Source of the DNA: DATFJT01 sp965230755
Lineage (GTDB): Bacteria; Bacteroidota; Bacteroidia; Chitinophagales; Saprospiraceae
Direction of reading: 5' to 3'
Assembly (NCBI GenBank): GCA_965230755.1
Contig: CBDDLT010000023.1
Coordinates: 186,001-250,000 of the forward strand
DNA length: 64,000 bases
Position 1 is the first letter of the stretch. Every line of letters begins with the position of its first letter. The notes beneath the pieces were generated by a model. That model did no database searches, was not told where the DNA came from, and was given only the letters and a program-made list of their open reading frames with translations. A program made the position numbers and the translations under genes. This document shows, one piece after another, positions 34,810 through 44,155 of this stretch.

Positions 34810-35795
34810 TAGTTTCGTCGAATTAAGAAAAGACCTATTAGGAATAAGAGTAATACGCCAGCAGCAATATAAATGAGTAGCTTGCCGGATTTCTTCTCCG
34901 GCTTTACATCATCAGATGAAGTGGGGGCAGTCAAACCCTCTACAATTGTTTTCGTATTGTGTTTCAGCATTTCAATATAACTAGGTGCCGGACTGTCATT
35001 ATCACCTAAGGAGTCTGCAAAAAGTTCGCCGCCAATACGAATATTGTTGTCGGTTGCAAGCTGTTTCATTACCTTCGGATTAATCGTGCTCTCTATGAAT
35101 ATAGCTGGTAATTTCTTTTCGTTGATCACCTTATTGACCCTCATGATATCAGAAGTCTGAATGTCTGCATCGGTGGTTGTTCCAAGCAGAGAAAACAACT
35201 CAAGGCCATATCTTCTGCCGTAGTATTGAAAGGCATCATGGGAGGTAACCAGAATTCTCTTTTCAGGGTCAATTTTCTGTATTTCTTGTAGTATCCAATT
35301 ATGCAAATCATCTAATTCAGTCTGATATCGAATGTGGTTCTGAGTAAAAAGAGAATCGTATTGAGGGTACTTTGTTTTCAGCGCATTGTATGCGTTCTCC
35401 GCATATTTTTTCGCATAGACGACATCCATCCAAGCATGAGGATCAGACGAATTTTCATAGACCAAGCTTTTAATGGCGGGTATTCCCTTCGTAAGCAAAA
35501 CTTGCTCTGCGTCAGTTCCGCTATTCTGCATCATTTTTTCCAACCAACCTTCGAAGGTCAACCCGTTTTTGAAGATCATATTCGACTGGCTGATCTTAAC
35601 AACATCTGATGGTGTAGGATCGTAGATATGCGGGTCACCACCAATAGGCACGATCACATCAACTTCGTAGGCTCCATCACAGATATTTTGGACAATATCC
35701 TGCATAATGGATGCTGTCGCAATTAACTTATCTTGTGCCGCGAGAGTTAAACCCGTGGATGCTATGACAATGAGAAGACATATTTTTTTGATCAT
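34809..35795 (-). CDS. metal ABC transporter substrate-binding protein with C-terminal membrane anchor
   Basis: 328 residues of the cluster A-I (TroA/ZnuA) family, which captures Zn or Mn in the periplasm. Putative ligands are His56 (GGDPHIYDP), His120 (SDPHAWMD), His186 (VTSHDAFQYY) and Asp261 (LFADSLGD), a His3-Asp set as in TroA/ZnuA rather than the Glu-containing Mn-specific type. Signal peptide 1-20. Unusually, residues about 306-325 form a second hydrophobic helix ending in RRN, so the mature protein is probably tethered to the inner membrane by its C-terminus instead of by a lipid. Confidence 0.9.
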   Translation of the reverse strand: MIKKICLLIVIASTGLTLAAQDKLIATASIMQDIVQNICDGAYEVDVIVPIGGDPHIYDPTPSDVVKISQSNMIFKNGLTFEGWLEKMMQNSGTDAEQVLLTKGIPAIKSLVYENSSDPHAWMDVVYAKKYAENAYNALKTKYPQYDSLFTQNHIRYQTELDDLHNWILQEIQKIDPEKRILVTSHDAFQYYGRRYGLELFSLLGTTTDADIQTSDIMRVNKVINEKKLPAIFIESTINPKVMKQLATDNNIRIGGELFADSLGDNDSPAPSYIEMLKHNTKTIVEGLTAPTSSDDVKPEKKSGKLLIYIAAGVLLLFLIGLFLIRRN

Positions 35796-35879
35796 AACTG
35801 ATTATAAATGATAAAAAAGTAAACAATGCTATGCAGGCAAAGTTAAGATTATTAATTCGATCCTTAAATTGTATAAAAT

Positions 35880-36446
35880 ATGGAGCTTAAGAAAGCCATT
35901 CGAAACAGAAGAGCGAGATTTCCAAAAACCTTTAATGCCAAGATACCAGACCCTAGCTTACTCGATGAGTTATTCGAAGCGGCGAATTGGGCTCCTACAC
36001 ATCGACGTACAGAACCCTGGAGATATGTTGTAATTACCGGTGAAGCCAAGGAACGACTTAAAGAGGAAGCCATATCAAAATACTGGCAATCGGTTGGTGA
36101 AGACGGACCAGATCAATTCAAGGAAAAGAGGATAATATCTAAAATTGACTTGTCTCCCTACGTGATTGCTATTGTTTTACATAGAGACTTAAAAGAACGG
36201 GTGCCGGAATGGGAAGAAATTGCTTCCGTGGCGATGTCGGTGCAGAATCTTTGGCTGACTGCTACTGAACTCGATATTGCTGGTTACTGGAGCAGCCCAA
36301 AATGGGCAATGGAGCTGGGAGATTTTCTTGAGCTGAAAGAGAATGAAAGATGTTTAGGTTTGTTCTATTTGGGATATAGTGATGTGGAGATACAGGAAGG
36401 ATTTAGGGAGAACTGGAGAGATAAGATTAGGATAATTAATAATTAA
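35880..36446 (+). CDS. nitroreductase family protein (YdjA-like)
   Basis: 188 residues. The FMN-binding start IRNRRARFPKTFNAK, the helix WAPTHRRTEPWRYVVI, VAMSVQNLWLTAT and the C-terminal LFYLGYSD fit the small nitroreductases of the YdjA/TdsD type. These reduce various electrophiles with NAD(P)H; the natural substrate is unknown. It is divergent from the metal transporter. The last four codons and stop lie inside an AT-rich inverted repeat. Confidence 0.9.
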   Translation: MELKKAIRNRRARFPKTFNAKIPDPSLLDELFEAANWAPTHRRTEPWRYVVITGEAKERLKEEAISKYWQSVGEDGPDQFKEKRIISKIDLSPYVIAIVLHRDLKERVPEWEEIASVAMSVQNLWLTATELDIAGYWSSPKWAMELGDFLELKENERCLGLFYLGYSDVEIQEGFRENWRDKIRIINN

Positions 36447-36524
36447 AAATGAATAATTAATAATGAGGAGTAGAATGGGATTAATGCATTCCGTTGTTAA
36501 TTTTTAATTATTCATTATTAATTA
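36433..36524. repeat. AT-rich inverted repeat between nitroreductase and uvrA ends
   Basis: Two 29-base arms (36433-36461 and 36496-36524), 24 of 29 positions complementary, spaced by 34 bases. The arms include the stop codons of both convergent genes, so it probably acts as a shared terminator. Sequences of this ATTAATAATT type look like mobile filler repeats of AT-rich Bacteroidota, but copy number cannot be tested here. Confidence 0.55.
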
Positions 36525-39317
36525 ACTAAGTTTTTCTCTCAAAAACTTACCGGTATAGGAATTCTCGACTTCAATGATACCCTCAGGAGGACCTTGATAA
36601 AGTATATGACCACCTTTTACTCCTCCTTCAGGACCTAAGTCTATCAGCCAGTCCGCGCATTTGATAACATCCAGATTGTGTTCAACAATCAATACACTAT
36701 GCCCTTTTTCCACCAGAGCATTGAATGCTGCCATCAATTTATTGATATCGTGAAAGTGCAGTCCGGTGGTGGGTTCGTCGAAAACGAATAAGTTGTGCAC
36801 TCCTTTTTTATGGTTGGCCAGGAAGGATGCGAGCTTCACCCGTTGAGCCTCTCCTCCTGATAAGGTACTACTGGATTGTCCAAGTTTGACATAACCCAAG
36901 CCCGTATCCAAAAGCGGTTTCAATTTGTTGATGATTTTCTTTTCGTCTTTGAAGAACTCTATAGATTCCTCTATGGACAGATTGAGGATATCATTAATGT
37001 TCTTATCTCTGTACCTTACCTCTAGAACGTGCTTTTGAAACTTCAAACCCTTACATTCTTCACAGGGGAGTCTCACATCTGCCAGAAACTGCATTTCGAT
37101 GATGATCTCACCCTCTCCCTTACAAGTCTCGCATCTCCCACCCGTAACATTGAATGAAAAGTCTCTTGAAGTGAGGCCATTAATCTTAGCCAACTGTTGG
37201 TCTGCCATCAGATGGCGGATGTAATCATATGCGTTGACATAAGTAGCCGGGTTAGAACGGGAAGATCTGCCTAAAGGATTTTGACTGATAAATTCCACCT
37301 CCGAAATGGCATCAAAGTCTCCCGATATTTCTGCTGTGCTGGAATCACTGGCTACGGTATATTCCTGCAGTTTATTTTGAAGTTCTTTGACGAGAATCTC
37401 TTTGACCAAAGTTGATTTTCCGGAACCCGACACCCCACTGACCACGGTAATACACTGGAGAGCAATTTTCACATCGACTCCCTTTAGATTATGCTTTCTA
37501 GCCTTTAAAACATCAACAAAAAGAACGGGTTGTCTTCTTGATTGCGGTATCGAAATTTGTTTATCTCCACGCAGGTATTCTGCAGTAATTGTTTTGGATT
37601 TTTTAGAGATAAACTGTTTTATGGGACCTTGATAAACTACTTCACCTCCGTGGACACCCGCAAGTGGGCCTATTTCGACGATATAGTCTGAATTACGGAT
37701 GACGTCTTCTTCGTGTTCTACGACGATTACTGTATTGCCAAGATCTCGTAAATTCTTCAAAACTTCCGTTAGCTTCTCTGTATCTCTGGGATGCAAGCCT
37801 ATACTTGGTTCATCCAAAATATACATACTGTCCGTCAAGGTACTGGCTAACATCCTGGTCAATTGTATTCTTTGCGTCTCTCCCCCACTTAAGGTGCCAG
37901 CTCTTCTCTCAAGATGCAAATAGTCCAGACCAAGTTGGATAAGCGTCTTTAATCGAGTATTGATTTCCAAAATAAGGCGCTCGCTAATCGCTTGCTGATA
38001 AGGATCCATTTCCATTTGCTCGATCGTCTCCATCAACTCATTGATGGGTTTTTGATGAAGATCGATAAAAGAGGTATCACCTATTCTAACATAGGAAGCT
38101 TCTTTGCGCAATCTAGAACCTCTGCATTCCGGACATAGGGTTCTGCCTCGAAACCGAGATAGAATTACTCTATTTTGAATCTTGTACAACTTGCTTTCCA
38201 ATTCTTTGAAATAGGCATTTATCCCCTTCACCCCTTTTTCTCCATTCCACAGCAAGTCGCGTTCATCCTTACTTAAGTCAGCATAAGGTTTGTGGATGGG
38301 AAATTCTTTATGGGCCGTTTTATCAATGAATCGATCCAGCCATCTCAGGCCCTTTTCTCCGGACCAACAAGCAACAGCTCCTTCATAAATACTTTTGTTG
38401 GGATTAGGAATAACTTTTTCCTCGCTTATACCCTGTACTTTACCAAACCCATCACATTTTCGACAAGCACCCAAGGGGTTATTCGAATTAAACAAATGAA
38501 CCGTAGGTTGAATAAAACTTATTCCATCTAGTTCGAATCTATTATTGAAATCGTTTATCTCACCATCCACGATCAACCGACACTCTCCATAGAATTCCGA
38601 AAAAGCCAGACCAACCGAATCTGCTAATCTTGCTTCCTGATCCTCACTTTCCTCCGATTTAATCAATCTGTCCAGCAAAATGTAAATGCCTTCTTTTCGC
38701 AATTCGACCACTGTTCCTTTGTAGGATTTGTTCTCCTTTTGCCAGTCTTCGAGGTAAGCCATTTCCCCGTTTTGGTAGTATCTGTTGTATCCTTTTTGGA
38801 TCAACATTTCAATTTCTTTCTTAGCCTTTCTGTCCGGGTATTTGTTTTGAATAGGTGCGAGCAACATAATTTTGGCACCCTCTTCAAGTGAAGTAAAAAA
38901 GTCAATGACATCTTTTACCTGATGTTTCTTTACTATATTTCCACTTACAGGGGAATAGGTTTTTCCGGCTCTGGCAAAAAGTAATCGCAAATAATCATTG
39001 ATCTCCGTCATAGACCCAACGGTAGACCTGGACGATCCGGAGGCCGTGTGTTGTTCAATGGATATAGCAGGACAAATTCCCTGAATCAGATCCACCTCAG
39101 GTTTCTTCATTCTACCTAGAAACTGGCGTGCATAGGAAGAAAGGCTCTCTACATACCTCCTTTGCCCTTCAGCAAATAAGGTATCCATGGTCATCGAACT
39201 TTTACCTGAACCCGATAGGCCCACAAAGACTATCAACTGTTCTTTGGGCAATCTCAAATCGATATTTTTGAGATTGTTGGTTCTAGCACCTTTGATTAGA
39301 ATTTCACTTGTGTTCAA
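36522..39317 (-). CDS. uvrA: excinuclease ABC subunit UvrA
   Basis: 931 residues, a normal length. UvrA scans DNA for bulky lesions with UvrB. Two ABC ATPase modules are present: Walker A FVGLSGSGKSS near 30 with LSGGETQRIQLTR and YILDEPSIGLH; and VSGVSGSGKSTL near 635 with LSGGEAQRVKLA and FDEPTTGLH. Zinc-finger cysteines are CRKCDGFG/CPECRGSR and CETCKGEG/CEECKGLK. No ATG fits: an in-frame stop codon (TGA) lies 21 bases upstream, so the start is the TTG at 39317. An ATATTTG-like -7 box lies directly upstream. Confidence 0.96.
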   Translation of the reverse strand: MNTSEILIKGARTNNLKNIDLRLPKEQLIVFVGLSGSGKSSMTMDTLFAEGQRRYVESLSSYARQFLGRMKKPEVDLIQGICPAISIEQHTASGSSRSTVGSMTEINDYLRLLFARAGKTYSPVSGNIVKKHQVKDVIDFFTSLEEGAKIMLLAPIQNKYPDRKAKKEIEMLIQKGYNRYYQNGEMAYLEDWQKENKSYKGTVVELRKEGIYILLDRLIKSEESEDQEARLADSVGLAFSEFYGECRLIVDGEINDFNNRFELDGISFIQPTVHLFNSNNPLGACRKCDGFGKVQGISEEKVIPNPNKSIYEGAVACWSGEKGLRWLDRFIDKTAHKEFPIHKPYADLSKDERDLLWNGEKGVKGINAYFKELESKLYKIQNRVILSRFRGRTLCPECRGSRLRKEASYVRIGDTSFIDLHQKPINELMETIEQMEMDPYQQAISERLILEINTRLKTLIQLGLDYLHLERRAGTLSGGETQRIQLTRMLASTLTDSMYILDEPSIGLHPRDTEKLTEVLKNLRDLGNTVIVVEHEEDVIRNSDYIVEIGPLAGVHGGEVVYQGPIKQFISKKSKTITAEYLRGDKQISIPQSRRQPVLFVDVLKARKHNLKGVDVKIALQCITVVSGVSGSGKSTLVKEILVKELQNKLQEYTVASDSSTAEISGDFDAISEVEFISQNPLGRSSRSNPATYVNAYDYIRHLMADQQLAKINGLTSRDFSFNVTGGRCETCKGEGEIIIEMQFLADVRLPCEECKGLKFQKHVLEVRYRDKNINDILNLSIEESIEFFKDEKKIINKLKPLLDTGLGYVKLGQSSSTLSGGEAQRVKLASFLANHKKGVHNLFVFDEPTTGLHFHDINKLMAAFNALVEKGHSVLIVEHNLDVIKCADWLIDLGPEGGVKGGHILYQGPPEGIIEVENSYTGKFLREKLS

Positions 39318-39890
39318 CGGACAAATATTATGGCATCAATTAGCGAGCGGAAAGATAACAACTGTCCACTAGGAAAGGAAATTATTTGTTTGATTCACTA
39401 AAATTATTTGTGTATTAACATAGCTTCTCATCAAATAGTTTTCCAAATAGAACAGTTGTAATTAGTTCTTTTATACAATAATAGGTGTGCCCTTGAAGAG
39501 AATTGGGCCCCCCATTAGATTTTTAAATTGAGCTGAAGTCAATTGGATGAGATAAGAGATCAAATTAGTTATTCTGCCTTGGTATTAGACCCCATAATTT
39601 TTCTGCCACAATAAGGTCTAACCCTAGCAAATTTTTGGAGGCCACTAGCTAGGCCTCCAAAATGATGATGGTTTTAGTTGCTGACCCCATAATCTGGTCA
39701 AATCTATCAATAAAGCGTCGAGAAAAAATATAACAAAAGTTATACGCCAATGAAAAGTGAATTGGTTTTTGACTGATCCACTCAAGAGGTCTTGGATATG
39801 TTGTTTGAAGGAATGAAGTAAAATGTTAAGGTACTCATTAAGTATAATTTTGGTTAGTTCTAGTAGGTTAAATAAGAAAACATCAAACTC
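39318..39890. other. 573-base non-coding region with repeats
   Basis: Between uvrA and the outer-membrane protein gene at 39891. No coding sequence is supported. It contains GACCCCATAAT twice (39588-39598 and 39683-39693), each followed by a complementary GGTC arm, and a strong hairpin at 39633-39662. A third, weaker copy of the GCCCC-CATTAG theme is near 39505. This could be scars of an old transposable element or a regulatory region; neither is proven. Confidence 0.5.
39633..39662. repeat. 11-base-pair hairpin in the uvrA-omp gap
   Basis: TTTTGGAGGCC (39633-39643) pairs perfectly with GGCCTCCAAAA (39652-39662) around an 8-base loop. It lies far from both flanking genes and between the two GACCCCATAAT copies. 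Confidence 0.6.
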
Positions 39891-40661
39891 ATGAGATCTG
39901 TAACAACCTATGCCAGCCTATTTGTATTTCTTCTATTAGGTCAATTATCTATGGGCCAAAATCAATTTGGTATTACCTCCGGCGTAAGCTTGAATAAATT
40001 TGTTGCTAATTATGGCGGTGAAGAGAACTTCGAAGGATTTTCCAATCTAATTGGATATCAAGTAGGGGTGTTTTATAATTTGTGGATTTCAGATAAGCTC
40101 ACATTGAGGCCAGAACTAAAATATGCCAGGAGGGGAACGGCCATGGACATCGATTCTTATAATAACGAATTCAATCAGTTTTCTGAGGATAGCTACGATC
40201 GTTACAGATTCCATTATATTGAGCTACCGATATTCATAAGTTATCAAAGAAATAATTGGAGGATATTTGGAGGTCCCTACGTAGCGACTTGTTTTAGGGC
40301 TGATAATAAATATGACATAGAGAGGACCAGGACTAATCCGTCTACGGGACTGACGAATACCATGAGGCTGGACGGAAAGGATGAATACAATACTGTTCTG
40401 GGAGAGGCTAGCGAGGAGGAATATGATGAAGGTGCATTCAATGCACTAGATTTTGGTCTTGAGGCGGGAATTGGATATCAATTCAATTCTTTTGGAGTGA
40501 GCTTTTCTTATAACTATGGTTTGGGTAATTTAATAAAGGACGATCCACTTTCGCAAGAAGATGAGAGGGATGACTACAGCTTGAAAAATAGAGCTTTCAG
40601 ACTGAATTTATATTACACGTTTAATACCAAGAAGAAAAAAGACCATAAAAAAGCGTTCTAA
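39891..40661 (+). CDS. outer-membrane beta-barrel protein, PorT/OmpX-like family
   Basis: 256 residues with a signal peptide ending LSMGQ. Eight-strand porin-like pattern: FGITSGVSLNKF, LIGYQVGVFYNLWIS, LRPELKYARRG, YIELPIFISYQ, FGLEAGIGYQF, VSFSYNYGLGNL and a final AFRLNLYYTF. This is the Bacteroidota outer-membrane barrel family (PF13568-like). Ligand unknown. It has a long non-coding region upstream and overlaps the convergent flippase gene by four bases. Confidence 0.82.
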   Translation: MRSVTTYASLFVFLLLGQLSMGQNQFGITSGVSLNKFVANYGGEENFEGFSNLIGYQVGVFYNLWISDKLTLRPELKYARRGTAMDIDSYNNEFNQFSEDSYDRYRFHYIELPIFISYQRNNWRIFGGPYVATCFRADNKYDIERTRTNPSTGLTNTMRLDGKDEYNTVLGEASEEEYDEGAFNALDFGLEAGIGYQFNSFGVSFSYNYGLGNLIKDDPLSQEDERDDYSLKNRAFRLNLYYTFNTKKKKDHKKAF

Positions 40662-41542
40662 GTTGACTGATCTTTTTCACTTTCGGGGAATATTGACTTA
40701 AACACATAAACAATCCCCGGAAATGATCCAATCATGGTGATCAAGTAAAAAGAAAAGCTAATGCTGATGGCAAGGGTTTCGTCCAGCCCAAATAATTCGG
40801 AACCGTATAGGAAGCACAGTTCTCGTATTCCTATGCCACCGACTGATATCGGAATGACGGCAACTACTGAAGAAATTAGAAATAAGACCAAATAAGCCAA
40901 TTCATTTTCCGTAATATGAAAAGCGCATAGAATGAAGTACACACTGACCAGTTGAGCTAGCTGGACGAAAAGAGAATAGCCAGAAACCTTGAGAAAGATA
41001 GCCAGGTACTGCTTAAAAAAAAGTTTTAGGAAAAAATAGAATCCTACAATGACCAATGGTGCAAGATATAGAGAGTAATTAAGTAAAGGGTAGGATGAAG
41101 GAACAAAGCCCATAAGTATAGCCGCCAAGAACAACAACAAACTCATTCCGGACAATCGATCTACCAAAACAGCAGAGAAAAGGGCCTTGGAGTTCGTTTG
41201 AAAAGTTTTGTTCAGCAAGTAGATTTTATAGGCATCTCCGCCGATTCCTCCTGGAAGAAATAAATTGTAAAACATTCCCAACCAATACAATTTCAAATTT
41301 TGTAACTCAGTTAGTGCAAGCTCATGGATTCTAAAGAAACAATTTAGTCGAAAGGATGAAATGATTTTGGATCCTATAAAGAGGATCAGTGCTATTACGA
41401 GCCAAAACCAATTGGCCGTCGAAAACACCTCCAAGATTTCTTTCAGAGAAATTTTGTTGAAGACAAAATACAAAGCCGCTCCGGCTACTATCAGTTTGAG
41501 CAGGAGCTTTATACCGTTCTTTTTATTCGAAGGTGTAGACAT
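40658..41542 (-). CDS. UPF0104 / LPG-synthase TM-domain family flippase-like protein
   Basis: 294 residues with about seven membrane helices. RLNCFFRIHEL, LYWLGMFYNLFLPGGIGGDAYKIYLL, ALFSAVLVDRLSGM and VIPISVGGIGIRELCFLYG are the conserved loop motifs of the flippase-like family shared with AglD. Its start overlaps the GT2 gene end by 20 bases, so the two are co-translated: a glycosyltransferase plus a flippase is a typical lipid-linked sugar pair. A relative lies at 7084-8130. Confidence 0.85.
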   Translation of the reverse strand: MSTPSNKKNGIKLLLKLIVAGAALYFVFNKISLKEILEVFSTANWFWLVIALILFIGSKIISSFRLNCFFRIHELALTELQNLKLYWLGMFYNLFLPGGIGGDAYKIYLLNKTFQTNSKALFSAVLVDRLSGMSLLLFLAAILMGFVPSSYPLLNYSLYLAPLVIVGFYFFLKLFFKQYLAIFLKVSGYSLFVQLAQLVSVYFILCAFHITENELAYLVLFLISSVVAVIPISVGGIGIRELCFLYGSELFGLDETLAISISFSFYLITMIGSFPGIVYVFKSIFPESEKDQST

Positions 41543-42482
41543 TTCGAATTTTATAAGGCCTTTTCTCCTGGGACTCGTAGTAGGTCCTCATTAGAAACTC
41601 CAGAATAATTCCAATGGTAATAAACTGAATCCCTCCCAAAAGCAACAGAACTCCTAGAATGAGTAGAGGCTTTCCCCAAATATCCTGACCCATTAATTTC
41701 AAGCCAAGAAGGTAGAGATTGATCAATACACCGATGACAACAGCAATAAACCCAAGGGTGCCGAAAAGATGCATTGGTTTTTGAATATACTTCTTGAAGA
41801 ACATCATCAACATAAGATCGCTGATCACTTTAAAAGTTCTTCCCAGGCCGTACTTCGACTGCCCATGAATTCTGGGTAAATGGTTTACTTCTACTTGCTT
41901 AATTCTCGCGCCATCTTGAACAGCCAGAATTCCGATAAAACGATGCATCTCACCATAAAGTCCGATATCCTTAGCGATATTGGCCCGAAACACTTTTAGT
42001 GCACAACCATTGTCGATGATTTCAACACCAGTTGAGCCTTTGATAATTCTATTGGCAATTTTAGAAGGAATGGTGCGAATAAAGTTGTCCTTTCTATTTT
42101 TTCGAATTCCAGCCACCATGTCCAACTCTTCCTCCTGAGCAAGCTTCAACATACGCGGAAGATCGAATGGATCATTCTGCAGATCTCCATCCATCGTGGC
42201 AATATAGGCTCCTCTTGCGTAATCGATTCCCGCAGCAAGGGCATAGCTTTGGCCATAATTCTTTTGCAGTTCTATTAGGTGCACTCTCTCATGTTGGCGT
42301 TGTCGAATACGGGGTATAGTCTGATCACTTGATCCATCGTCAACAAATATCATCTCGTAGTTAAGATCAGTTAGCGCCTCATCAATTTTGTCAATGAGCG
42401 GTACTACGTTGTCTTCTTCGTTGTAAACAGAGATAACAATAGACAATAAAGGATTGGAATTTCCACCAGTTTGATTGGTCAT
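41523..42482 (-). CDS. family 2 glycosyltransferase (GtrB/DPM1-like)
   Basis: About 319 residues. SIVISVYNEEDNV and FVDDGSSDQT start the GT-A fold, ATMDGDLQNDP is the metal/nucleotide DXD region, and GQSKYGLGRTFKV near 215 is typical of polyprenyl-phosphate sugar synthases. Two C-terminal helices (about 230-300) anchor it in the membrane. It should make a polyprenyl-phosphate sugar used by GT-C enzymes such as the one encoded divergently. I start at the ATG at 42482: the upstream TTG at 42509 lies inside a TATATTTG promoter box (42507-42514) and cannot be the start. Confidence 0.92.
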   Translation of the reverse strand: MTNQTGGNSNPLLSIVISVYNEEDNVVPLIDKIDEALTDLNYEMIFVDDGSSDQTIPRIRQRQHERVHLIELQKNYGQSYALAAGIDYARGAYIATMDGDLQNDPFDLPRMLKLAQEEELDMVAGIRKNRKDNFIRTIPSKIANRIIKGSTGVEIIDNGCALKVFRANIAKDIGLYGEMHRFIGILAVQDGARIKQVEVNHLPRIHGQSKYGLGRTFKVISDLMLMMFFKKYIQKPMHLFGTLGFIAVVIGVLINLYLLGLKLMGQDIWGKPLLILGVLLLLGGIQFITIGIILEFLMRTYYESQEKRPYKIRNVYTFE

Positions 42483-42506
42483 ATTAATCCGGTTAATGCT
42501 GTTTGG

Positions 42507-42514
42507 CAAATATA
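42507..42514 (-). promoter_or_regulatory. -7 element of the GT2/flippase operon
   Basis: Minus strand TATATTTG, exact match to TAnnTTTG, 24 bases before the ATG at 42482. A clear -33 TTG is not seen. It decides the GT2 start because it overlaps the alternative TTG codon. Confidence 0.48.
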
Positions 42515-42589
42515 CGTATATAGCTTTAACTCATCATTGCTTTTATAATTTAGATGAGGGATTATTTATTGATTAAATTTAGGTGCTAA

Positions 42590-44155
42590 TTGGAGAAAGG
42601 AGTGAAGGATATTTTCATTGCGCATAGAGTGTTTGTTTTAGTTCTTGTAGCCTACGCTATAGTTCTATTTACAGGAACCGGACGGGTTCCTATTTTTATT
42701 TTAGATGAAGCAAAAAATGCGACATGTGCATATGAAATGCTGGACAATAAGGATTGGATAGTGCCTAAATTCAATGGTCAGTTGCGCACGGATAAACCTC
42801 CTCTTCACTACTACTTTATGAGTTTGGGCTATACGCTATTCGGAAAAACCCCATTTGCGGCAAGATTTTTTAGTGTTTTGTTTGGCCTGCTTCTTCTCGT
42901 AACTTTATACTACTACACTCTTAGAAATACGGACAAAAGAACGGCGCTTGTTTCGGCCTTAATTTTGGGCGGTAGTTTACATTTAAGCCTGGAGTATCAT
43001 TTAGCAGTACCGGATCCTTATCTCATCTTTTTTATGAGCTTGGGCATGCTGTGTTTTTATGACTACATGAACCACAATAGAACTCGAGAATGGGTGTTGA
43101 TGATCTTGGGATTTGCTTTGGGAACTTTGGCTAAAGGCCCTGTAGCGCTGTTGCTTCCTGGACTAATTGGGTTATTGTATATGGTATGGACAGGAGGTAG
43201 CTTTTTAAATAAATTGCGTTCCTTAAAACCAATCAGAGCAATACTTCTATATGGATTGATCGCAGTACCATGGTTTTTAGCGGTGCATTATCAGACTGAT
43301 GGGGCTTGGACTCAAGGATTTTTTATGGATCACAATCTTGGTCGTTTTACGAATGAGATGGAAGGACATGGAGGCTTTTTCCTCTTGCCAGTATTAATTG
43401 CTCTCTTGGGATTACTTCCTTTTAGCTGGTTCGTGGTCAAAGTATTTCGCAGCAAGCCTTGGTTAGAGCGCAACAGCCTAGTGTGTTTTGCATTTATTGC
43501 CTCGGTGGTCATCCTTCTTTTCTTTTCCTTGTCGAATACCCAGCTACCCAATTATATTCTTCCGGCTTACCCTATGTTGGCCATTGTATTGGGGTCTGTG
43601 ATAGCATATTCATTTCGACCCTTCATGATATTTAATGTTGTTATGCTTATAGCCCTGGTTGCAGGAATTTTATTTGCAGGTCGAATTGATCCTATTTTCG
43701 AATTTAATTCAAATTTTGTTCAGTTCTCACTCATTGTTCCCGTTGGTCTAGCCATGGCACCCCTTATTGTGAAAGCATGGAAATCTTCAGCATTATACTA
43801 TGTTGTGGGATCTTGGATGGCCTTGGGCGTTATACTATTTGGAACGATTCTTCCTAAGATAACTTCAAGCGATCCTGTTCAAATAGCCATCGAGCAATTA
43901 GACTTAAAGGAAAAGAATTGTGTCTATTTTGAAAGATTTAGTCCTTCATTTGCATTCTACATTGATGAAAAAATAGATCCCGTTCTAGGAGAAGATGTCT
44001 TAGCCAGCCGTATTCTACAAAGAGACTTTGAGTATATCATAACGACGGACCGATACAATAATATATTGTCAAAATATAATGTCGAACTGGTATTTAGAAA
44101 GAAGGATATTTTCGAATCTCGGGTCACTGAGATTTGGGCTTTAAAGGAGAATTAA
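42590..44155 (+). CDS. ArnT-like GT-C glycosyltransferase (PMT_2 family)
   Basis: 521 residues with about 11 membrane helices. The first periplasmic loop has ILDEAKNATCAYEM with the catalytic Asp-Glu pair, and the long motif LRTDKPPLHYYFM (TDKPP) typical of ArnT/PMT relatives that use polyprenyl-phosphate sugar donors. A soluble periplasmic domain of about 90 residues ends the protein. The start is not secure: TTG 42590 gives the whole helix 1, while GTG 42602 lies next to AAAGGAG. It is divergent from the GT2 gene that may make its donor and overlaps the convergent 44124 gene by 32 bases. Confidence 0.88.
   Translation: MEKGVKDIFIAHRVFVLVLVAYAIVLFTGTGRVPIFILDEAKNATCAYEMLDNKDWIVPKFNGQLRTDKPPLHYYFMSLGYTLFGKTPFAARFFSVLFGLLLLVTLYYYTLRNTDKRTALVSALILGGSLHLSLEYHLAVPDPYLIFFMSLGMLCFYDYMNHNRTREWVLMILGFALGTLAKGPVALLLPGLIGLLYMVWTGGSFLNKLRSLKPIRAILLYGLIAVPWFLAVHYQTDGAWTQGFFMDHNLGRFTNEMEGHGGFFLLPVLIALLGLLPFSWFVVKVFRSKPWLERNSLVCFAFIASVVILLFFSLSNTQLPNYILPAYPMLAIVLGSVIAYSFRPFMIFNVVMLIALVAGILFAGRIDPIFEFNSNFVQFSLIVPVGLAMAPLIVKAWKSSALYYVVGSWMALGVILFGTILPKITSSDPVQIAIEQLDLKEKNCVYFERFSPSFAFYIDEKIDPVLGEDVLASRILQRDFEYIITTDRYNNILSKYNVELVFRKKDIFESRVTEIWALKEN

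Noticed and set aside
44124..44155. Convergent overlap of two GT-C genes as sign of misannotation
   Set aside because: Both proteins have complete hydrophobic profiles and sensible soluble C-termini; a 32-base 3' overlap is plausible.
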